Assembly: GCA_036346405.1 (NCBI GenBank)
Contig: CM070548.1
Location: 93,218,588 to 93,282,587, forward strand
DNA from: Phyllostachys edulis
Taxonomy: Eukaryota; Streptophyta; Magnoliopsida; Poales; Poaceae
Length of the DNA: 64,000 nucleotides
Direction: 5' to 3'
Position 1 is the first letter of the stretch, and each line of letters opens with the position of its first letter. Position numbers and translations under genes: made by a program. The notes below the pieces were generated by a model. It searched no databases, was not told the DNA's origin, and saw only the letters and a list, made by a program, of their open reading frames with translations. Shown here piece by piece: positions 33,550-45,300 of this stretch.

Positions 33550-35165
33550 ATGTATTCATGAATAGTCTCAAATAGTGCGACTATCTCGAATGAAGTTGAC
33601 TTTAGCGACCAATGTCAACTCGACAAATCTCCAAGATAGCAACATTCCAGCTTAGAAAAACATATCCGGCCTGGGATATAGCATTATGGCAATAAAAAAG
33701 ATAGCATTCATATGAATAACCCATTATTTTTGTATCTTGACCTTTAGGATAAATGATTTCAAGATTAAATATACCTTGTAGGTACTTGAGAATGTCCTTG
33801 ATTCCATTCTAGTGTATCTCTGTGGGCTCAAAATTATGTCTTACCAAACAACTGACTACAAAAGCAATACCATATCGTGCATAATTGATAAGGTATAACA
33901 ATCTTTGTAATGAGACCTCAACACGAGATCTTAGGCCCAATACATCCTTCTTTTCTCTTCTATGTTCATAATGATCTTTATTAATTTCTAGTTACCTAAT
34001 GATTATGGGAGCACTTAGTGGATGAGTTGTATCGCAATAAAATCTCTCCAATACCCATTTTTTAGATGGTCTGGTGCAAGAATATGTCACCGGGCAGATG
34101 CTCGATTTGCATACCGAGATAACATTTGGTTTCACCTAAATCTTTCATTCTGAACTCCACCTTTAGGGTGCGTTTGGTTGGCGGAGTACTCCGAGGATTA
34201 CCAGAAATCCTCTAGTAATCCTATAAGATTACCTTGTTTGGTAAAAACATCTAGGAATCTTAGATTACCTTGGGAAACAGATTACCATCAATTCTAAGAA
34301 TCTCTTTCCCGTAGAAAAGGGTGGCTATTTTAGATTACCAAGGAAAAGTAATCTTTGTTATTGCGTTTTTTTTATCATGTGATTTTGATTCATCACAGTC
34401 AAATTTTGAACTTTCAGAATTCAAAATCCAAATTATGATTTGCTCTAACACTCGAATATCTGAATTATGGAATTTAAAATTCATTTTTTCAAAATATGAA
34501 TTTGAAACCAAAATATCATAAAATTTGGAATCTTAAATTCGGACAATTTAAATTTGAAAATTCAAAATTTCAAGGTTGGTTTTCGAAAATCTTTTTTCTT
34601 TCTTTCAAATTTTGAATTCTAGATTTCATATATTCAAATTCGAGGATTAAATTTTATAAAGCCAAATTTTGAAAGTTTCAATTTTGAGTTTGAATTTTAA
34701 ATACTGAAAATTTAAACTACAAAACTCAAATTTTAAAATTTAGATTTTCAAAATCCAAAATTTGAACTTTTGAATCATAAAAATGAAATTCTAAATGTTG
34801 GAATTTTAAATTGTAAAATTCAAAATTCTGAGATGTTAACCTTCATTGTTTGAAATTATGATAAAGATTAATATGTAATTTCCTTCAAATCAACCAAACG
34901 TTGGAATTTTAGTTTACTCGTAATGTGTTTACCAGTAACCAGATTGAGGGGAATATGAGATTATACGTACCAAACTCACCTTTAAGTACAATGAACTTGC
35001 TGGGTTGATGTCTTCAATGGTTTCAACTGTGTTCACGTCGTCATGAGATGATGCAGTAACGGATTTCATTGTGAACACATATGGACATACATCATTCACA
35101 TATCCTTTCTTCAGTAGGAATTCGCTCGGTCGGATGTACCACATGGTCACATACAACCTAATTGT
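33550..35165 (-). mobile_element. Ty1/copia relic, part B: reverse transcriptase to RNase H
   Basis: Reading leftwards on the minus strand, RT pieces WYIRPSEFLLKKGYVNDVCP and VFTMKS (about 35145-35050) come first. They are followed after a nested MITE by KCYLGMQIEHLPGDIFLHQ (about 34130-34070). RNase H pieces near 33850-33560 include one ending ETIHEY. This continues in frame order into part A at 9677-9380, proving that the LINE split one copia element. Many stops are present. The left edge of RT and the 5' LTR are not found beyond 35165. Confidence 0.75.
34166..34981. mobile_element. Tourist-like (PIF/Harbinger) MITE
   Basis: Ends are GGGTGCGTTTGG on the left and CCAAACTCACCT on the right, inverted with a few mismatches. 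A TTA duplication (34163-34165 and 34982-34984) flanks them. The interior is a very AT-rich mix of AAATTTTGAA-like words on both strands with no gene. It interrupts the minus-strand copia RT. Confidence 0.72.
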
Positions 35166-35353
35166 TTTTATCTGTGTAGTGGCATTTGCAATTTAACACT
35201 ATACGTGTTGTGATCCTCGTTAATGTGTATATAGATTTATGTTCAAGTAACACTTATATACAATCACAACATCCTTGAGTTTCGTATTCAAATTTATGTC
35301 TCCTGGCAGAGTATTAGGTAACGGAATTTTGTGCCAGGAGTTAGTTCCCGTTA
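35166..35353. other. Short unassigned segment
   Basis: About 190 bases lie between recognisable copia sequence and the LINE tail. It contains an inverted pair, CTCCTGGCA (near 35300) and TGCCAGGAG (near 35331), but no gene. Confidence 0.4.
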
Positions 35354-35879
35354 ATTTTTTTCAGTTCAAACCGCAAGATGTTTTTTAGAGAGAAAAGGCA
35401 GGAGCTCTGCCGCTCACTATTAGAAGAAAAATAAAGAACGTCTCAGTCTGCAGCTTTAGCTGCAGGCAGAGGTGAAGTTACTCTTACAGATTACAGAATA
35501 CAATTAGCCCAGAGAAGGCAACACCAAAACACACACACACACATAGTCCGATAGTTTAGCTGACAGCCGGTTCTAGTGCGCGCCTCCTCGTTTGCACATC
35601 CTCTTTAATGCGGTAGAAGACCTGTTGGATCGGGAGGTAGTCGTGATCAAACGTCCGCCGGTTCCTTTCCTCGCATACATTCCAAACCGGGTAGAAGATG
35701 ATGCCGTCAAAATCGATTTGTTCCTTTCTGATTCTCTTCCGCAGTTCAGCCCACCAGTCCGCAAACCTCGTTGGTTCCGGTAGCAGCACCAATAAAACAC
35801 CTTTGTCCAGATTTGTTTTGCGAAGTAACAGTCAAGGAAGAGATGGTCAGTCGTCTCTGGACTCTAGGCGCACAGGGGT

Positions 35880-37606
35880 TGTTGAAGTAGACGTGAATTG
35901 TCGTCTTTGTTCACCTGTTTAAACTTTTGAGCGGAGTAGTTCGTACATACAACTTAATATGGTATCAAAGTTAAGATGTTTAAGTTCAAGATCTGGTTGA
36001 CGCAATTAAAAAAAGGAAAATGTCCATTTGACCCTAGAAGTATTGTTGTCCAGACACTTAATCCCCTGACCTAAAAACCGGTCATTTGACATTATCACAT
36101 TGCAAAACCAGTGCACTTAATCCACCATGGTTGTTTTGCTCGGTGGTACTGCCCATGTGGCACTGGATTCAGCCTGTTTCGCCACATGGGCGACTACATG
36201 GCAGCGACATGCCTGGGCCAGGTGCGGCCTGGCTTAGCCAGCTGTGCACAGTGCTAGCTCGACACTGTGCTTCTTCCTTGGTTCACAGAGAGAGCAGGGG
36301 AGCAAAGGCGCAGGACGACCGCGAGCTTAGTTAGCCGAACGATGACGTGGATGCGAGCACGGCGTGTTCCAGAGGGAGGCGAACCAGATTTTGATGGAAC
36401 ATGATGCCATATAGGACTATAGCAGCTGAAACGGCAGGGAAGAGGCGCCGACCGCTGAAGAGAGAGATAGAGAGAGAAAAGAGGAGGTGGCGATTCTGAC
36501 GGGATACGGTGGCAGAAATGAGCGCACCTCATGTTCCAAAGTATAGGGAACCCATTCCTGAGGTCGATGAGAGCGAAAGAGGCGCTGAGAATGCCAGGGG
36601 CGGGGAGGAGTGGAGGACGGCGATGGTGACCTATGGTGGAAGGGCGGCCGATGGAAGGGAATAAGCCGTTGTCACGAGGCAAACCTCGTGACACAATTGC
36701 CGAGGAAGAAGGCAGCGAGGCGATGGTTCGTTGGGAGCGAGAGATGAAGGCGGCGGCAAGATGGGCGACAACGATGCTCGGTGGTGAAGCTACCGAGCTT
36801 GGGAAAAATGGCGAAGGATGGCGGCACCACCTCGCCATCGAAGTTCCTCCTCTCCCGCCGCGCAATGGGCGTCTCGACCTCGGCTCCTCCAATTTGGATC
36901 CGAATCCGGGCACCAACCCCCTGACCCTAGGCGCTCCTTCGATGACGTGCCGCGACAGGAGGAAGAAGGATGCGGCGACAGCTGCCCCTCCGCCACTACC
37001 TCCAAATTGAAGCTTTCAACTCAGATTTTTTGCGTTCAACTCGAAAATTTTGCTTTCAATTGGGTGAACTCACAACTTCAAGCGCAAATTTGGGGCTTAG
37101 TAGCGATGGCGATGAGGCGAGGACATGCGCGGAGGCGGAGGCAAGGCGCGTGTGCAGTTCTGAGAGGGGCGACAACGAGTAGGAGAACCGGAGGAGGCGA
37201 AGGAGAAGAAGCCGGCTACCGAGCCCGACTTGAATCTAACCAAAACCAACCGAGCCACCCTCATGTTGCAACCACGTCAATCGCCACGTTAGTCACTACG
37301 TGGCAAAACCGCCTTCGAAACCATCTCAAGGGTTAAGTGTACTGGTTTTACAATATGAGGGTGTCAAAGGGTTAGATTTTTATGTCAGGGGGTTAAGTGT
37401 CCGGAGTCTGGACAGCGATACTCTAGGGAGTCAAATGGACATTTTCTATTAAAAATAATAATTACATACTACTTCTATTCCATCTCTTAGGTTTGAGGGA
37501 GTATACATACGAGAGGAATGTTGAAGTATAAGTGAATTGTTCTTTTTTCATCACCAGCTAAAATACTTTTGAGTGAACTGATTGATACATACAACTCAAT
37601 TAGGGT
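35880..37606. mobile_element. SMART-like very small LTR element, expanded by a nested insertion
   Basis: Direct repeats of about 75-80 bases begin TGTTGAAGTA at 35880 and 37519, and both end near ACATACAACT(T/C)AAT. A tRNA-Met-type primer site, TGGTATCAAAG, follows the left copy at about 35959. A purine run, GAGAGGAA, precedes the right copy. Without the nested element it totals about 285 bp, matching the SMART class of tiny grass LTR elements. Candidate target duplications GGGGT and AGGGT differ by one base. It splits the minus-strand LINE between its zinc-binding residues. Confidence 0.65.
36014..37447. mobile_element. MULE-like element with GC-rich cargo (possible Pack-MULE)
   Basis: Inverted ends of about 110 bases share GAAAATGTCCATTTGA and CACTTAA.CCCCTGAC (36016-36125 and the complement of 37330-37446). 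Flanking nonamers ATTAAAAAA and ATTAAAAAT match at 8 of 9. The interior (about 36150-37320) is GC-rich with long frames on both strands, for example a 220-codon minus frame at 36916-36254. None has a recognisable domain. Captured host sequence is possible but unproven. Confidence 0.55.
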
Positions 37607-37962
37607 AAAACTCAATGTGTGGCCACCTCCAACGCATCAAATTGTCTGCTGTGGCCTGTTAGTATTTTCCTTTGCAGCACTGGCCAGCCGAAGAACCTGC
37701 GTTTCATCTCTGTCCCTGCTTTCCAAATAACGAAGCGGTTTTGATTCGCATAAGTCCCATGGAATTGGGCGTCATACTGCTTGCCGAGTATTCTCGCGTC
37801 GTCGTCCAACGCCGCGAGATGACATCTGGAACCTGTTCCTGCATGGTGACGTTTTGGATTTTCAACCGAAGCCTAACAAACTCCCAACATGTTTGTTCTT
37901 CCGGAAACAACACAGAGTCACGGATCAAGCAAATAAGACAGGAAGCCAACTAACAGTTTAAG

Positions 37963-38256
37963 ATAATGTACAATAGGTTTATATCAGTTGTTTATAATTT
38001 TATCACATAAGATTTAAACTGGTATGGATGAAAGAAAATAAAGAGAGAGAAATGTGTTGTCTACAATCCTGTAGCCGACTGTATTACCAGAACCAAGAAG
38101 GAAATGTTTTAGATATATGAAAGTATTAAAAGATCGTGTCATCTATAAAGATAAGCGAAAAAACAACCCATTGTATAAGCTATCTATAGAGTTGTCTACA
38201 TATAACATAAATAGTTGCTATAGACTGCTATCTGTACCATTATACATACCCTAAAC
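37963..38256. mobile_element. Probable short MITE
   Basis: The two edges are imperfect inverted repeats. TAAGATAATGTACAATAGG on the left pairs with the reverse of CCATTATACATACCCTAAA on the right. The size is about 290 bp, AT-rich and noncoding. The target duplication was not resolved. Confidence 0.45.
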
Positions 38257-38459
38257 ACAAGTAGGACTCGTTGGTGCTTTTGGCCCCCTCCGTCTCCTTT
38301 CGCCTTCTCGCATAGAGCATGAGAGAGAGAAAAACAGCAAATAAGGCAGCTTTGACCTAGTCCACCCGCACCAATCAGTGTAGTGACAGCAACGGTGGGC
38401 ACCTCCTGTCTCGACCCACGCCGCGAGGCAGCAACAAGTTGGTGCCCATGGCCGCACGG

Positions 38460-39334
38460 TGAATTTTTTTTTGAAATAATATTTTTTTAAAAAAAATACA
38501 AAACTAGGTTATCGCCCCAAAAAAATACAAAAATAGGTCCTGTCAGCAGTTCATCTGCGGCGAGGACTCTGAAACGATGGGGAGGTTCACATCATGGGTT
38601 CATTTGGCGACAAGAATCTAGAAATTTTAAATATAGTAAATGAACTCAAAAAATTACGAAATTTTTGTGGAGCATCAAATAGAGTGTTCTTGCTTGTGTA
38701 ATGTTTTCATAATTTTATCTATTCTGAATTTGTCTCCAAAATTCATTTAAGTATACTCTTTATAGAATTTGTAAATATACAAAATGAGATCCAAAAATTA
38801 TGAAATTTTTGTGAACACTCCTTACATAGTGTAATTATTTTTGTAGTTTTTCCAGAATTCTATATGTTATGAAATTGTCTCAAAAATTCTTAATTTAAGT
38901 TTCGATACAAGTATACTTGATTGTATAAACCCTTAATTTTTGAGATAATTTCAGAAGATATAGAATTCTGAAAAAATTACACAATGTAAGGAGTGTTCAC
39001 AAAAAAATTATAATTTTTGGACTTTATTTTGTATATTTACAAATTCTACAAATAGTATACTTAAAAAAATTTAGAGACAAATTTAGAAAGGATAAAATTA
39101 TGAAAAAATTACACAAACAAAAAGACTCTATCTGGATGCTCCATAAAAAATATCATAATTTTTTGAGTTAATTTACTATATTAAAAAATTCCTAGATTTT
39201 TTGTCGTCAATTTACGTCAGTCAAACTGGGTTTCTGTCGCGCCTGTCGTCAGTTCAGGTCCTACTTTTGTAATTTTTTAGGACGGGTCCTTAGTTTTGTA
39301 ATTTTTTGTAAAAGATATTATTTGAAAAAAAATC
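38460..39334. mobile_element. Foldback MULE-type element just upstream of the ankyrin gene
   Basis: GCCGCACGG (9 bp) flanks it perfectly (38451-38459 and 39335-39343). The whole element is two arms of about 420 bases that are reverse complements with modest divergence, meeting near 38920. For example, GAACACTCCTTACATAGTGT (about 38811) pairs with the reverse of ACAATGTAAGGAGTGTTC (about 38980). Ends GAATTTTTTTTTGAAATAAT and the reverse of ATTATTTGAAAAAAAATC resemble the ends of the MULE at 57755. It has no coding capacity. The gene's ATG is 38 bp past its right end. Confidence 0.85.
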
Positions 39335-39372
39335 GCCGCACGGCACGGCAGCCGCTCGCTCGGCGCTCGCCG

Positions 39373-42300
39373 ATGGATCTCCCGCCGCTCTCCCACCAGG
39401 CGCTCTTCGCCGCCGTCCGATCCGCCGACGCCGACGCCGTCCGCCGCCTCCTGGCCGGCGCCGAGGCGTCCGGCTCCTCCGCGGCGCTTGCCGCCGCGCA
39501 GACGGACGCCGGGGAGACGGCGCTCTACGTCGCCGCGGAGGCCGGCGCCGAGGAGATCGTCCGCCTCCTCCTCCCGCTATACGACCTCGAGGCCGCCTCC
39601 CTCCGCTCCCGCCTCGACCTCGATGCCTTCCACGTCGCCGCCAAGCAAGGGCACACCGGTGAGTGCTTCCTGTCTCGCTCTCGTCTGATGCTATTCTTGC
39701 GTTAATCCAGCGGAAGGTGGAGCCTTTCCTTCGATTCCGCTGGATTCTCGGAACTATTCGATGTTTCGAGTCCAATGAGTTGGTAATTCTAGGTGATCGC
39801 AACTCCCTTGACTGTACTGGTGGGAGTTCTTGGTGTATTGGGGTGGAATGGCGCCATGGCGGGATCCTTGCTCGATTAAGTTGATCCAGGGTAGTTTTGA
39901 GTTGTTTGGTGCTTACGACTTTACTCTCCGATTGATTACCCTATTATATATATGCCACTATGCCAGGATATGGGAATTCTCAAGTTTTATGGTTGTACGA
40001 GTGGTAAACATAGTGGCTATTAGTAGTAATCACAGGGAAAATTGGTACCTTGGACGTGTTTTGTTTGGTTAAGATTCCTAAAGAGTTTTCAGATTTAGCA
40101 TGAATTGCATCTGCGTATGTATATAGCACAGTGTTCTTCTAGGATGTGAATATACTGCACATGTACATCTTCTAGGAATGCTCGAGTCTTTTCTCATGAC
40201 AAGTGGACTGATACAATGGTTTCCAAACAATTATAAACAATATAATTTTGTGATGATAAAATGTTTACTAAGTTACATAGGTCAACACAGATAAGTTTGC
40301 AATGAAATGCATAGTTTTCAAAGAAAATATTCATAGCATATCTATCCAGAGTCATCAATGTTAATGGCACATTAGGGTCTTGATATGTGGAGGGCCACTA
40401 TTTATATGAAATGTGAATTTCTTGTCTACTTTTTGAAAAATCCAATCCAAATCATAGCTTATAGATGACTGAAAAATGCTAACAGGGGTTGTGAAGGAGT
40501 TTTTGGGGCTGTTGCCTGAGCTTTGCTCAGTGTGCGACTCTTCCAACACTAGTCCACTTTACTCTGCTGCCGTTAAAGATCACTTGGATGTGGTTAATGC
40601 CATATTGGACACTGATGATAGCTGCATAAGAATTGTGCGGAAAAATTGGAAGACATCACTACATACTGCTGCAAGAATTGGGTACCATCGCATTGTCAAA
40701 GTACTCATAGAGAGGGATCCGAGGATTGTTCCAATGAGAGATAAGAAGGGACAAACTGCACTTCACATGGCTGTGAAAGGTAAAAATACAGATGTGGTGG
40801 AAGAGTTACTTTTGGCTGATGTTTCCATCTTCAATGTGCGTGACAAGAAGGGAAATACAGCTTTGCACATAGCTACACGAAAATGGAGGCCCCAGGTATA
40901 GTTCTTCACTAAAATCATGTAGAAATATCTTCTCCCGTATGTTTGATGTTTTTAGTTAAGTATACCTTGCTTCTAATATGTATAACTAAATATTTGGTTA
41001 TTTGTTTGTTCACACTTTTCAACAACTTGCCCCCCGGGCTGCTGCTTCATGACAGGAATCCAGTTAATTCATTTAGATGTAGCATATACTCTGCAGTTGC
41101 AACCAGTGTTTAAGAAGCTGGAATATGATTTTTTCAGACAAACTGGGCGGCTACGGAATTTTGCCAGGAAACTGTAAATCGGTTGAAGTTGGTCAAAATT
41201 GGCCAGACTCGGTCAAAGTCAGTAAAAGGAGCAAATTAGAATAAATCAGCACGAAACCGACTTTAAAGCCGGACCAGGTTGCAGTTCGGCCCAGACCGAT
41301 TTGACGAAAACCGGCCGGTTCCCACTGGTTTTCTGACCCTGGTTGCAACTACTATTCTTCTAGATAGATCTTCACAGACTCACAGTGCTAACAACAAAAT
41401 CTCTGCTGTTATATCTGGTTTTAGTCCTTTAAATATTTGGCCTGAGACTGGTATTAGCTGATGAAGCACTAAATAATTTGTCGTAGACACGCGGAGAAGA
41501 GGACTTGTAACATGATGGGCATACTAAATACAAGGAACCTAGGACATTTTGTCTGTTTGTCCCTTAGTGAGGGTAATAGGCTACAAGCACTGGGATGTCA
41601 GCACTGGGTAATAAGACGGTGATCATCTAGTATGTTGGAGGATATCATATTACTATGACTCTATTAGACCAGACTTTCCTAAACGTACAGATCATATTCT
41701 GAGATAATAACACAGTGGTTGGGGCCTTGAAAATGTCATGCTCAATTTGGTAGGATGGTTAATTTGAGAAACTTGCCAGACTTTCTGAAAGTAATAAACA
41801 TATGCTTTGGGTAAAGCCATTTAGTGATTGCTTAGTGGAATAGAGTATCTAGGAAAGTGCAAAATATATCAAATAATATGTGCCCATCTTATATGAAGCA
41901 CTATAAAGTCATCGTTGTTGTTGCTATTGAGTGTTGACTGTCTGCCACTGGTGTATTACTAAGTCATTACAAAGATACTTGAATAAATATGAGGTTAATA
42001 CCGTACCACTACAATGAATAATTGAGTATTGAAGTTTCTTACCGAATGATCAACTACTAAACTTATGTCCTCCAGCCATAGTACCAAAAACCGAACCGGA
42101 CCCTGGTTCAACCAGAAAAAAACGGACCAGCGGCTAGCCTGTTCTGGTAATAGAAGTGGACCGGATGGGAAAAAACTGGACAAAAGGGCTTTTAAATGGG
42201 AGCCTACGGAACCTCAAGGCCCAAGGCCTGCAGTGAAAATTAGCCAAAATATTGATGAAAGGAGGGCTTCGATGGGGTTCGAACAATTTTTATTTATTAA

Positions 42301-45300
42301 TTAATCCTTTTAAAATTTTATTTTAAAGTTAACCTTAGACACTTTATTTTCAATTCGACCTTTTGGTCATGCTACGGATAGGGCGTGACAAAACAACACC
42401 GCCACGCATAAGCCGTTTTTGAAATCTCTTGTCATGCTGCGGGTGGTGGCGTAGCAGTGTTATTTAATCGCCATCACCAATGGTGTGACCAAAAGTCTTA
42501 TTTGGGACTTATTCGTGGCGTGGCGAATGTTGCTTTGTCACGCCACGGGTGGTGGCGTGATCAAAGAGTCAGAATTGGAAATAAAGTTCGCGGGGGTTAA
42601 CTTTAAAATAAAAATTATAATAGGGTTAATTAATAAAAAAGGTTCGGTTCGAACGTGGGTTGGGGCGATGAAACTTGGCTGCGTTGATCTCCCCACCAGC
42701 CAAGTCCATGTGTAATACGTGGATATAGCAGGCAGATAAGGATACATTGAACTGCGGTTCAACCTGAGCCCAGCTTTTAGTCCGTGCCTGGCAGTTTCAG
42801 CCGTGGTCCAGTCCAGCAGCCTCTTTTCTTTGTCACCACAAACCTTCCCCGATTGACAGAATATCCTGGACTATGCATCCGGAAAGCGCTGATCGATCCT
42901 AGCTCGTGACCAGGGAGAGGACCCTGATCACCTTGCCAACGAATTCAAGGCCTTAGGAAAGTTATTTCTCCTGCTCTTGGCTCATCAAGCCCTGGATGGA
43001 TGGCTGTATATGTTTCGATCATGTGTGAGGGGTGCATTGGGCTAGCTGTCCAACCCGGTCAGACCGCCGGACCAGTGAACCGGGAGCATGAACGGTTTGG
43101 TGACCGGTCCGGTTTTTTGTACTATGCCTCCAGCGTCCAGCCCACTGGTCATAGTCCTCAAAAGTTTGAAGTGAAAGAAGCATCGCTAGTTTTAAAATTG
43201 TGAAATGTCCATCCACAAACTCGCAGGTACGATGGATTGCTTTTCTATTTTCCAGTGCATGTAGGTTGTACCTTTGTACGTCAGCTGGACTAACGATAAA
43301 GCTAAGATTGAGATATGCATTACCCTTCTACAGTATATCCAGTTGCCAGTGGTAGTCTGTATGAAGTTGAAAGCCACTTGGTGCAGTAAAATGTCATAGG
43401 CGTGGGCCGGGGGAGCTACCGCCATACAAGAAGGCTATTATGGGCAGAAAGTACTGTTCACATGCACTGTTTATGCGCGTGAACAACACGCCAAATAGAT
43501 TAGATTGGTTGTTTCCTTTGTTAGCAAGTTATCTTCCAGAGATTATCTTTATATTAGGAATAGTTATATGCATATCTTCATATTTAGAAAGTATGGATAT
43601 TATCTTATCTTTAGTTGATTAGTTGTATTAGATACGATAGTTTCCATATTGTTAAGGGCTAACCTCATCTATATAAAGAGAGGAGTTACATCATTCATAA
43701 GAAAGCAATGAGAATACAATAGTCTAAGTCTCAATCCCCTTCGTCTCCCCAATCTATAGTATTCCCTCTCCCCTAGTAGCCGACACCAGCCGGCTATTCT
43801 CCCAGTGATGTTTACCTCTATGATCTAAGGATCATAACAACTTGGTATTAGAGCCAACACCATGGTTTCTACTGCTGAGAATTTCAAGGCTATGAGGGCC
43901 ACCCTCAACGAGATGAGTGCCGGCGTAGACGACATGAAAGTCATCTTGGCAGACATGGCGGCTATGGTGGTCAAGCTGATGGAAAAGGAGAAGAAGAATG
44001 CACGGGCAGCAGCTACTGCGCGATCTGCGTCACCGGAGGCGTCTCTAATTTCACCGGTGACTTCCGCATCATCAACTTCGCTGCCCGTGGTTGCACCAAC
44101 GGTGCCCTCACCGAGGAAGAAGGCTACTGCCCAACGACTGTCTTCTCCACGCGCCCGGCCGACGTCGTGCCTTTGTAGGTGTGGGGCATGACAGGTGTCA
44201 GGACCACAACGACGTTGTGTTTTTCCCAACACTGAAGCATCCTATGGTGGGAAGAGCGTCGCTGCTGCCCCCGCGCAGTTTGTCCATGCCACCTACGCCT
44301 CCTGCAACGTCAAGACACGCCAAGGGACAGCAGTCATCGCTGCTGTCTATTGGAGCGTTGCGGACCATCTTCCATGCAATGTTCCGCCGGCGCCACGACC
44401 TCTCGTCAATATGGGGATACCTCGGGTTGCAGCCATGGTCGCCGCCCTGTGGCTCGAGGACGAGCTACTTGTCCGAGAGGGTTGAAGTGTCATGGGCGTG
44501 GGCCTAGGGGGAGCTACGACCATGAAAGGAGGCTATTATGAGCAGGAAGTACTGTTCATACATGTGAACAGTGCGCCAAACAGATTAGATTAGTTGTTTA
44601 CTTTATTAGCAAGTTATATTCCAGATATTATCTTTATATTAGGAATAGTTAGATGCATATCTTCATATTTAGAAAGTATGGATATTATCTCATCCTTATG
44701 TGATTGGTTGCTTTAGATATGATAGTTTCTATATTGTTAGGGGCTAACCTCATCCATATAAAGAGAGAAACCGCACCATTCATATCAAGCAATGAGAATA
44801 CAATAGTCTAAGTCCCAATCCTCTTCGTCTCTCCAATCTATAGTCTTCCCTCTCCCCTGGCAGCCGACACCACTTGGCTAGTTTACCCCTATGGTCTAAG
44901 GATCATAAAAAAAAAGGTCCACTGTAGTTTGTCTAAATGGTCTCTTGTTGTGTTTGTACTGGTCTTCCTGAATCAATTACTGCCATAACAAAGAGCAAAG
45001 TGGCTTGACATTACCGTTGATCTGGTAAAGCTGCAGAGTGCATCTTAAGTGGATTTGAAACAACGATTCACTATTTTCATGTGAACTGATGGAATTTTTT
45101 TGTTCCCATGTCCCAGCATGCTTTCCATGACTTACCAACTTTATATTTCTCTTTCCCATGTTTTTTCAGATGGTGCAGCTTCTGCTTTGCTATGAGTCTC
45201 TTGAAGTCAATGCTATCAATAATCAAAATGAAACAGCTATGGATTTGGCTGAGAAAGTTCCTTATGGTGAGTCTAAAACGGAAATAATAGCGTGGCTGTC

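Larger units (their letters stand above)
35354..37955 (-). mobile_element. Minus-strand LINE 3' part, interrupted
   Basis: The poly-T run at 35354-35361 is the poly(A) tail of a minus-strand LINE. Minus-strand pieces in order are the zf-RVT start TTTREYSASS, then YDAQFHGTYANQNRFVIWKA and FFGWPVLQRKILT (about 37830-37660). After a 1.7-kb insertion follow SPETTDHLFLDCYFAKQIW (about 35860-35805) and the C terminus CEERNRRTFDHDYLPIQQVF (about 35680-35620). These match plant L1-type ORF2 C-terminal sequence. Frame changes and a stop are present, and upstream domains are missing, so it is 5' truncated. Confidence 0.8.

Noticed and set aside
36254..36916. 220-codon minus-strand frame as a host gene
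   Set aside because: It lies inside a TIR-bounded element, has no domain, and overlaps frames on the other strand in GC-rich DNA.
39290..39802. 170-codon minus-strand frame over exon 1 of the ankyrin gene
   Set aside because: An Arg/Gly-rich shadow of GC-rich coding sequence. The plus frame carries real ankyrin repeats.
45158..45169. ATG at 45158 as the start of a separate single-exon gene
   Set aside because: The preceding TTTTTTCAG is a good splice acceptor, and the downstream sequence completes an ankyrin repeat begun in exon 2, so it is exon 3.
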